DNA from: Nesterenkonia natronophila
GTDB lineage: Bacteria; Actinomycetota; Actinomycetes; Actinomycetales; Micrococcaceae
DNA length: 64,000 nucleotides
Direction: 5' to 3'
NCBI RefSeq assembly: GCF_003595215.1
Contig: NZ_QYZP01000001.1
Coordinates: 248,001 to 312,000, forward strand
A model generated the notes under the pieces. The model was not told the origin of the DNA. It saw only the letters and a program-made list of their open reading frames with translations, and made no database searches. Both the position numbers and the translations under genes were made by a program. The first letter of the stretch is position 1; each line of letters begins with the position of its first letter. Shown piece after piece: positions 58,333 to 64,000 of the stretch.

Positions 58333-59319
58333 TTGACCGACGCAGCTGGTTCTTCACGTTCGCCCCGTCCTGTGCGAAACCGCAACCCACGCCCTGGGCC
58401 CTACCTCGGCAAGAAGTTCGATCGTCGTAGTGCGCTTGGATTGCTTGGTGTCGGTGCTGTAGCTTCAGTGGTCGTTGCCTGCTCGGAGCCGACCACCGGT
58501 AAGACCTCGGGCCCTGTTGCTGCTAAGACCCCTTCGCCCTCGGCCAGCCCATCACCGTCTGGGAACCCGTCGCCTTCTGGTGTTCATGGCGATGGAGAGT
58601 CAGGCAGTGACTCGCTTCCTTCGCGAGACCAGATAGTTGAGGAGTATGAGGGTGTTTCTCCTGGCGCGTTCGGTTTGGAGGTCTCCGGGGTCAAGCTCTC
58701 TCTGCCACAGGGCAGTGAGGCGGTGGCTCTGACCCTGGATGCCTGCGGTGGCCCCCAGGGATCTGCTGTCGATGAGGCCCTGCTGGAGACTTTGCGTGAT
58801 TTGGCGGTCCCGGTGACGCTGTTCATCAATCAACGGTGGGCACAAGCCAACCCCACCACCATGGAGGGCCTTGTTGCCGAGCCACTTTTCGAGATTCAAA
58901 ACCATGGCACCGACCATCTGCCACTATCGGTGAACGGCCGCTCCGCATATGGGCTGCAAGGCACAACCTCGGTGGCAGGCGTCTATGACGAGATCATGGG
59001 CAACCAAGAGTTTCTCTCCGCAGAGTACGGTGTCACGTGCCGATACTTTCGCTCTGGGACAGCCCACCTAGATGAGGCCTCTGCCCAAATCTGCCACGAC
59101 CTTGGAATCACACCCGTGAACTTCACCATCAACCTGGACAAAGGGGCCACTCTCCCCGCCCAGACCGTGGGAGCCCAGGTTGCGAGCCTCTCTTCAGCGG
59201 ATATTGCACTGGGCCACGTCAATGACCCCGCCTCCGGCACCGGACCTGGCCTCGCACAAGCCCTACCTCAACTGCTTGCCGATGACGTCCGATTCATTAC
59301 CTTAGAAGAGGCGCACTGA
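58333..59319 (+). CDS. Tat-exported lipoprotein, polysaccharide deacetylase family
   Basis: A 328-residue protein. The N-terminus has a twin-arginine motif (DRRSALGLLG, residues 30-39), a hydrophobic core and a lipobox VVAC with the lipid-bearing Cys near 50. A Ser/Pro linker (SPSPSGNPSPSG) follows. Residues 125-325 are a NodB-type deacetylase fold: ALTLDACGG holds the catalytic Asp-type motif, EIQNHGTDHLPLS the metal His region and TCRYFRSGTAHLD the active-site Arg. The usual second metal His is not obvious. It probably trims N-acetyl groups from wall or extracellular glycans. The start is TTG 58333. Confidence 0.8.
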   Translation: MTDAAGSSRSPRPVRNRNPRPGPYLGKKFDRRSALGLLGVGAVASVVVACSEPTTGKTSGPVAAKTPSPSASPSPSGNPSPSGVHGDGESGSDSLPSRDQIVEEYEGVSPGAFGLEVSGVKLSLPQGSEAVALTLDACGGPQGSAVDEALLETLRDLAVPVTLFINQRWAQANPTTMEGLVAEPLFEIQNHGTDHLPLSVNGRSAYGLQGTTSVAGVYDEIMGNQEFLSAEYGVTCRYFRSGTAHLDEASAQICHDLGITPVNFTINLDKGATLPAQTVGAQVASLSSADIALGHVNDPASGTGPGLAQALPQLLADDVRFITLEEAH

Positions 59320-59394
59320 CGAAGATCTGTGTGTGCCACATCGGCGCCCCTGGACACATCCGCCCCTGACCATTCATAACGTCAACGGCACAAC

Positions 59395-59420
59395 CTGGAC
59401 GTACCGTACGAACCGTCCGG
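59395..59420. terminator. Hairpin between deacetylase and IclR genes
   Basis: CUGGACG (59395-59401) pairs with CGUCCGG (59414-59420), 7 bp with one G-U, over a 12-base loop. It lies 76 bases after the deacetylase stop and downstream of the convergent IclR gene. Confidence 0.4.
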
Positions 59421-59492
59421 TGAAATCTTCGATGACGGGGGCCTACGCTGGACTCGTTGGGATGCGTCGAGATAACTCTTTGAGTGGAATTG

Positions 59493-60140
59493 CTACTCGC
59501 CCAACGCTGCAGAGACGGTGCCGGCGGCTCTCACCAGTGCCTCGCCGCAGGCGGAGCGCCTTTGCTCGCTGAGTCGGTATGTGGGCACTAGTGTGCTCAT
59601 GGCAGCGACCACTCTGCCCCCCGCGCTGATGGGGGCGCTGATGGCCGTGACATCTTCCTCGATCGTGTTCTCCAAGGCCACATAACCAGATTCGGGGGTT
59701 TCAGAGCGCAGCACCTTTCCCGCAGCGGAGCCTTCCAACGGAACTGTTCTACCGACCCAGTTGGTGTGGCGCACTGAAAATGTGCCTTCCTCGATGCTGA
59801 TATAGAGCGCTGTCTCGTCAGCGCCAGGCACTGACAGATACACCGACTCGCCAGTTGCCGCCACCACCTCTTGCATGGGTTCACGACTCAGCGGCACCAG
59901 CATCTCCCGCGAAAACGCTTTAGCCCCCAGCTGGATGAGACGGGGTCCCGGCTGATAGTTGTTGTCGTCACCCCGGGATAGAAATTCCGCTGTCTCCAGG
60001 GTTCGCATCAGGCGCAGGGCGGTGCTGGGAGGAAGGTCAGCTTCGCGGGCCACCTCAGCCAGAGTCGTACTGCCGCGGTCACATACCGACGCCAGCAGGG
60101 TAAGCGCCCGCTGAACGGTCCGCGTAGAGGGTTCAGTCAT
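59493..60140 (-). CDS. IclR family regulator, probable histidine-utilisation regulator
   Basis: A 215-residue regulator, shorter than most IclR proteins. The winged helix is at residues 6-70 (RALTLLASVCDRGSTTLAEVAREADLPPSTALRLMRTLE), followed by the effector domain (LRSETPESGYVALEN, AISAPISAGGRVVAAMSTLVPTYR). It overlaps hutG by 8 bases (ATGACTGA), so the two are co-expressed. Control of hutU/hutG is inferred from position. Confidence 0.83.
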   Translation of the reverse strand: MTEPSTRTVQRALTLLASVCDRGSTTLAEVAREADLPPSTALRLMRTLETAEFLSRGDDNNYQPGPRLIQLGAKAFSREMLVPLSREPMQEVVAATGESVYLSVPGADETALYISIEEGTFSVRHTNWVGRTVPLEGSAAGKVLRSETPESGYVALENTIEEDVTAISAPISAGGRVVAAMSTLVPTYRLSEQRRSACGEALVRAAGTVSAALGE

Positions 60141-61164
60141 TCTGGAATCCGTTGTGAGGCTCGACCATCAACACAGTCCGCACCGCCTCGTCGATTAGTC
60201 GGGCGGCCGTCCTGGCGGTGCGCCCCTGCTCGTCGAAGGGGGGGTTAAGCTCGACAACGTCGACCAAACGGAGTTTCCTCGTAGCCGCCGCTGCCCGTAC
60301 TGCAGCGAGCACGAGTGCGGTGTCGACCCCGAGGGCGGCCGGGGCCGAAACTCCGGGGGCTACTGCTGCCGGCAGCAGGTCTAGATCGATGGTCAGGTAG
60401 AGCACATCCAGGTTGGCGGCGAAGTCGGCTATAAACCGGGCAATTCCACCCGCCCCGGCTCCAGCGCATTCAACATCTGTCATCCATCGAACGCCCAGCC
60501 TACGGGCTTGGGCGAAGAGTGCGCCTGTGTTGGCCGGTTCAGCGATGCCCACGACCGCATAGCGCAGATCCGGAAACCCGGCCGCCTGTTCGGCCTGGGC
60601 GATCTGTAGGAAGGGGGTGCCGGAGGTGGGCCGTGACTCCTGCCGAAGGTCGAAGTGCGCATCGAGATTCAGCACTCCCCACTGTGGCCTGCGACCATCC
60701 TCAGCGCGCATGTGGGCCGAATTCATCAATCCCTGGTACGAAGCCCAGGCGGTCTCATGCCCTCCACCGAGTACCACAGCGAGTTCAGCGCCTGGAGCGT
60801 CCAGCGCCCCAGTGATGGCCTGCGCCGCCGCGGCCTGCCCAGCCTCCAAATCCTCACCCTCGGTGACGACGTCTCCGTAGTCGGTGAGGCGCACCTGGCC
60901 GTCCGCCATTTGACCGTGCAGCGCGAATGGCGCGAGGGCTCGGCGCAGGGCGGTGGGCCCATCGGCGGCGCCCACGCGGCCATTGTTCCGTCGAATACCC
61001 TCATCGGTTCTGAAACCGAGCAGACTGACTTGCTGGGCAGCGTAGGAGTCGTTGTCAGTCTGGTGAGGATCCTTGACCCGCACTGCTTCATGCCAACGGG
61101 TGTGGTGGGGTCCCTCTCCGTCCTGGCGACCTGTCCAAAGTGCCGAAACAGGCTCCGTGTCCAT
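60133..61164 (-). CDS. hutG: Formimidoylglutamase
   Basis: A 343-residue arginase/ureohydrolase-family enzyme. The binuclear Mn ligands are in LGGGHETAW, NLDAHFDLRQ and TIDLDLLPAAVAPGV. RVGAADGPTALRRAL and DVVELNPPFDEQGRTARTAARL are family stretches. HutG cuts N-formimidoyl-glutamate to glutamate and formamide, the last step of histidine breakdown. It diverges from hutU across a 187-base region with several repeats. HutH and HutI are not in the window. Confidence 0.9.
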   Translation of the reverse strand: MDTEPVSALWTGRQDGEGPHHTRWHEAVRVKDPHQTDNDSYAAQQVSLLGFRTDEGIRRNNGRVGAADGPTALRRALAPFALHGQMADGQVRLTDYGDVVTEGEDLEAGQAAAAQAITGALDAPGAELAVVLGGGHETAWASYQGLMNSAHMRAEDGRRPQWGVLNLDAHFDLRQESRPTSGTPFLQIAQAEQAAGFPDLRYAVVGIAEPANTGALFAQARRLGVRWMTDVECAGAGAGGIARFIADFAANLDVLYLTIDLDLLPAAVAPGVSAPAALGVDTALVLAAVRAAAATRKLRLVDVVELNPPFDEQGRTARTAARLIDEAVRTVLMVEPHNGFQND

Positions 61165-61248
61165 CGGTTCAGCTCCTGGTCGTGGGTGTTGTGCGGCCCC
61201 GATTCTCGGGGCGTCGCTCTGAATGTATCACCCCAGAGGGGTTGCATA

Positions 61249-61262
61249 TGTGACAGATCACA
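61249..61262. promoter_or_regulatory. Inverted repeat in the hut divergent promoter
   Basis: TGTGA-CAGA-TCACA has the half-sites of a CRP/GlxR box but a 4-base spacer instead of six, so it may be only a look-alike. It lies 90 bases before hutU. Confidence 0.35.
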
Positions 61263-61272
61263 GTTTTACTGG

Positions 61273-61306
61273 ATGAAACTCACACACCAACTAATGAAAC
61301 ATTCAT
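61273..61306. promoter_or_regulatory. Candidate IclR sites before hutU
   Basis: ATGAAAC occurs at 61273-61279 and again at 61294-61300, exactly 21 bases (two helical turns) apart; the second starts the palindrome ATGAA-ACA-TTCAT (61294-61306). This fits two IclR dimers side by side. Confidence 0.45.
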
Positions 61307-61351
61307 GGTGAGTGATGACAAGTGCCGCCACCCATCGAATAGGACCTCGAG

Positions 61352-63043
61352 ATGACGCAGAACTTCACCCAGCACGACCCCGGTCGCAGGATCCAAGCTG
61401 CCCGCGGCACCGAACTGACCGCCAAGTCCTGGCAAACTGAGGCGCCCCTGCGCATGCTGATGAACAATCTCGATCCGGAGGTCGCTGAACGGCCCGAGGA
61501 CCTGGTCGTCTACGGGGGGACCGGGCGGGCAGCGCGGAGCTGGGAGGCATATGACGCGATTGTGGAGACCCTGGAGGGTCTTGATGACGATGAGACTCTG
61601 CTGGTCCAGTCCGGCAAGCCGGTCGGGGTAGTGCGCACCAACCGCTGGGCGCCCCGCGTGCTGCTGGCCAACTCCAATCTGGTCGGCGACTGGGCCAACT
61701 GGCAGGAATTTCGACGCCTGGAGGCGGAAGGTCTGATGATGTACGGACAGATGACCGCCGGCTCTTGGATCTACATCGCCACTCAGGGGATCCTGCAGGG
61801 CACATTTGAGACCTTCGCCGCCGTCGCCCAGAAACGCTTCGGTGGGACTCTTGCCGGCACACTCACCCTGACCGGAGGTTGCGGGGGCATGGGCGGGGCC
61901 CAGCCGTTGGCGGTCACGCTCAACGGAGGTTCGGTGCTCATTGTCGATGTTTCCGAGGATCGGCTGCGCCGCCGCCAGAGAAAACGCTACTGCGACGACG
62001 TCGACACTGACTTGGACTCCGCCCTTGAGAAGCTGATGTCGGCCAAGCGGCAGAAGCAGCCCCTCTCAGTGGGCTACGTCGGCAACGCCGCCGAAGTCTT
62101 CGAGGAGCTGCTGCGCCGCCACCATGCCGGTGATATTGAGGTCGACATTGTCACGGATCAGACCTCAGCCCACGATCCTCTCGCCTACCTGCCGGTGGAG
62201 TACACCATTGACGAATGGGAGTCTGAGGCGGCAGCCGATCCCCAAGGATTCACCAAGAAGGCCCAGGAGTCGATGGCCCGTCAAGTGCAAGCGATGGTGG
62301 AGTTCCAGGACGCCGGAGCTGAGGTGTTCGACTATGGCAACTCCATCCGCGATGAGGCTCGAACTGCAGGTTACTCCAGAGCCTTCGAGTTCCCCGGATT
62401 CGTTCCGGCCTATATCCGTCCGCTGTTCTGTGAGGGCCTTGGGCCTTTCCGATGGGTCGCCCTCTCTGGTGACCCTGAGGATATCCGCGTCACCGATCAG
62501 GCCATCAAGGACCTCTTCCCGGAGAACACCCATCTGCACACCTGGATCGACGCCGCCCGAGAGCACGTGGAATTCGAGGGACTCCCCGCTCGAATCTGTT
62601 GGTTGGGCTACGGCGAGCGTCACCAGGCTGGGCTGCTGTTGAACCAACTGGTCGCCGAAGGCAAGGTCAAAGCCCCAATCGTAATCGGCCGCGACCACTT
62701 GGACTCCGGTTCAGTGGCCTCCCCCTACCGGGAGACCGAAGCAATGCTGGACGGTTCTGATGCCATCGCGGACTGGCCTCTGCTCAACGCGCTCACTGCC
62801 GCCAGCTCTGGAGCTACCTGGGTCTCGATCCACCACGGCGGCGGGGTGGGCATCGGGCGTTCCATCCACGCCGGACAAGTAGGTGTGGCTGATGGTACCG
62901 ATCTGGCGGCAGCAAAGTTGGAGGCGCTGCTGACCAATGACCCGGCGATGGGAATCTTCCGCCATGTCGACGCCGGCTATGAGAAGGCCCAAGAGGTCGC
63001 CGTGAACCGCGGCGTACAAGTACCCATGAACCCCAAGGGTTGA
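61352..63043 (+). CDS. hutU: Urocanate hydratase
   Basis: A 563-residue NAD-dependent enzyme, full length for the family. [64 protein letters not shown] (NAD site with the catalytic-region Cys) and [20 protein letters not shown] are urocanase signatures. It converts urocanate to imidazolone propionate. It diverges from hutG and is followed 40 bases later by the YjiH-type gene. Confidence 0.95.
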   Translation: MTQNFTQHDPGRRIQAARGTELTAKSWQTEAPLRMLMNNLDPEVAERPEDLVVYGGTGRAARSWEAYDAIVETLEGLDDDETLLVQSGKPVGVVRTNRWAPRVLLANSNLVGDWANWQEFRRLEAEGLMMYGQMTAGSWIYIATQGILQGTFETFAAVAQKRFGGTLAGTLTLTGGCGGMGGAQPLAVTLNGGSVLIVDVSEDRLRRRQRKRYCDDVDTDLDSALEKLMSAKRQKQPLSVGYVGNAAEVFEELLRRHHAGDIEVDIVTDQTSAHDPLAYLPVEYTIDEWESEAAADPQGFTKKAQESMARQVQAMVEFQDAGAEVFDYGNSIRDEARTAGYSRAFEFPGFVPAYIRPLFCEGLGPFRWVALSGDPEDIRVTDQAIKDLFPENTHLHTWIDAAREHVEFEGLPARICWLGYGERHQAGLLLNQLVAEGKVKAPIVIGRDHLDSGSVASPYRETEAMLDGSDAIADWPLLNALTAASSGATWVSIHHGGGVGIGRSIHAGQVGVADGTDLAAAKLEALLTNDPAMGIFRHVDAGYEKAQEVAVNRGVQVPMNPKG

Positions 63044-63083
63044 GTTCCGCAACTCTGACAACATTCTTTGCCAGGAGAAGTGT

Positions 63084-64000
63084 ATGAGCAGAAGCGCCAG
63101 CAGCCCAGACCAAGCCGAGCAGCCTCACACTAACCGCGATCCTGAAGAGACCGGCTACGCGCAGCAGAATCGGCCGAGACCCCGAGGCACCTGGAGATTC
63201 TTCCTCTACTCCGGAATTGGGATCTTCATGTTCTTTGTGCCGATCCGCATCGGTGACGACACCACGATCCCGCTGGATCACTTGGTCAACTGGATCCGGG
63301 ACCTTCTCGGCGACGCCGCGCCCTGGGTGGTGTTAGTCATCATTGCTGGTGGTGCTGTCTATCCCTTTGCCACCGGCCGCTGGCGACGCAACACCACATA
63401 CCTGATCTTCGCGGTGCTGAACGTGGTGGGCCTAGCGGCTGCGGTGATGCTCGTGTTCGGCTTCGGACCAGCATTTCTCTTCAATCCCGACCTTGGACCG
63501 TTCCTGTACGACTCGTTAGTGATACAGGTTGGGCTGATTGTGCCCATCGGAGCAATCTTCCTGGCCCTACTGGTCGGTTATGGGCTCATGGAGTGGATCG
63601 GCGTAATGGTCCAACCGTTGATGCGTCCACTGTTCAAAACTCCCGGCCGCTCCGCTGTGGACGCCGTGGCCTCATTCGTAGGCAGCTACGCACTGGGCCT
63701 GCTGATCACCAACCGCCTGTATCGAAACGGCGGCTACACCGGACGCGAGGCCGCAATCATCGCCACTGGCTTCTCCACTGTCTCGGCCACATTCATGGTG
63801 ATCGTGGCGCGCACCTTGGAGATCATGCACCTGTGGCTCTGGTACTTCGCGCTCACCCTTGTGGTCACCTACGCAGTTACAGCTATCATCACCCGGCTGC
63901 CTCCACTGACCAGGATCACGGATGAGTGCTTCCCCGGCACAACCCACCGGCCGGAACAGTCGCCGCGGGGCGGTCGGTTCCAGGCCGCCTGGCGCGCGGC
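63084..64000 (+). CDS. YjiH-type membrane protein (nucleoside-recognition domain), partial
   Basis: The frame is open to the window end (305 codons seen). After a polar 45-residue start come several hydrophobic segments, including FFLYSGIGIFMFFVPIRIG, a VGLIVPIGAIFLALLVGYG segment, and FVGSYALGLLITNRLYRNGGYTGREAAIIATGFSTVSATF over residues 193-232, the last typical of YjiH/nucleoside-recognition (Gate) proteins. ATG 63084 follows AGGAGAAGTGT. Genes of this type often accompany hut genes and may encode a transporter for histidine or a related compound; that is an inference. Confidence 0.78.
   Translation, partial: MSRSASSPDQAEQPHTNRDPEETGYAQQNRPRPRGTWRFFLYSGIGIFMFFVPIRIGDDTTIPLDHLVNWIRDLLGDAAPWVVLVIIAGGAVYPFATGRWRRNTTYLIFAVLNVVGLAAAVMLVFGFGPAFLFNPDLGPFLYDSLVIQVGLIVPIGAIFLALLVGYGLMEWIGVMVQPLMRPLFKTPGRSAVDAVASFVGSYALGLLITNRLYRNGGYTGREAAIIATGFSTVSATFMVIVARTLEIMHLWLWYFALTLVVTYAVTAIITRLPPLTRITDECFPGTTHRPEQSPRGGRFQAAWRA

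Overview
The window is a dense stretch of chromosome (one gene per kb or so, many 4-bp start/stop overlaps, frequent GTG and TTG starts) from a high-GC Gram-positive bacterium. Gene content points to the Actinobacteria, most likely Micrococcales: a Cgl0159-type aldolase inside an iol operon, a DevS/DevR-type two-component pair, baeRF, DUF6131, CGNR zinc-finger and FAD/Fe-S fusion proteins, and strong GGAGG ribosome sites. No tRNA, rRNA, CRISPR array, phage or insertion sequence was seen. The window starts inside a LysE-type exporter gene and ends inside a YjiH-type membrane protein gene.

Layout. 1-9.7 kb: exporter fragment, FAD and FMN oxidoreductases, an actinobacterial membrane protein, a MarR regulator with a small multidrug exporter, two small envelope-type proteins, an aldehyde dehydrogenase of the succinate-semialdehyde type, an aldo/keto reductase and a DoxX-like protein. 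9.8-17.6 kb: myo-inositol catabolism (iolE, iolC, Cgl0159-type aldolase, iolD, idhA on +; iolB and its GntR regulator on -). A 5' remnant of a second inositol dehydrogenase is fused to the iolB 3' end, and a palindrome TGTC(A/T)TGACA is shared by the iolE and regulator promoters. 17.6-23 kb: MFS transporter, CGNR regulator, haloacetate-dehalogenase-type hydrolase, FHA protein, orphan ATP-grasp enzyme. 23-27.7 kb: GntR regulator, CoA transferase, glutaryl-CoA-type dehydrogenase and a GabT-type transaminase, which together fit glutarate / 5-aminovalerate breakdown. 27.9-31.9 kb: diaminopropionate ammonia-lyase, APC permease, quinol-monooxygenase-like protein, IclR regulator. 32.1-37.7 kb: gluconate-dehydrogenase-subunit-3-like protein, GMC oxidoreductase, large FAD/4Fe-4S oxidoreductase and DUF3253 protein in one operon.

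37.7-43.6 kb: stress- and membrane-related genes (BON, universal stress protein, cyclodeaminase-like protein, phospholipase-D-type protein, DoxX-like, two alpha/beta hydrolases). 43.7-49 kb: a gamma-glutamylation pathway (glutamine-synthetase-like ligase, PuuD-type hydrolase, aldehyde dehydrogenase, SDR dehydrogenase) with a divergent FCD regulator; having an alcohol dehydrogenase and no amine oxidase suggests an amino-alcohol substrate such as ethanolamine. 49.2-58.3 kb: PadR regulator, UbiB-type kinase, NudC, baeRF, DUF6131, then a DevS/DevR-like sensor and regulator; DevR-like boxes lie upstream of the BON gene and of a 45-aa ORF. 58.3-64 kb: a Tat lipoprotein polysaccharide deacetylase, then hutG with an IclR regulator diverging from hutU and the YjiH-type gene.

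Functions were assigned by reading motifs and by recalled family knowledge. No database search was run. Operators and terminators are calls from visible symmetry, not experiment.
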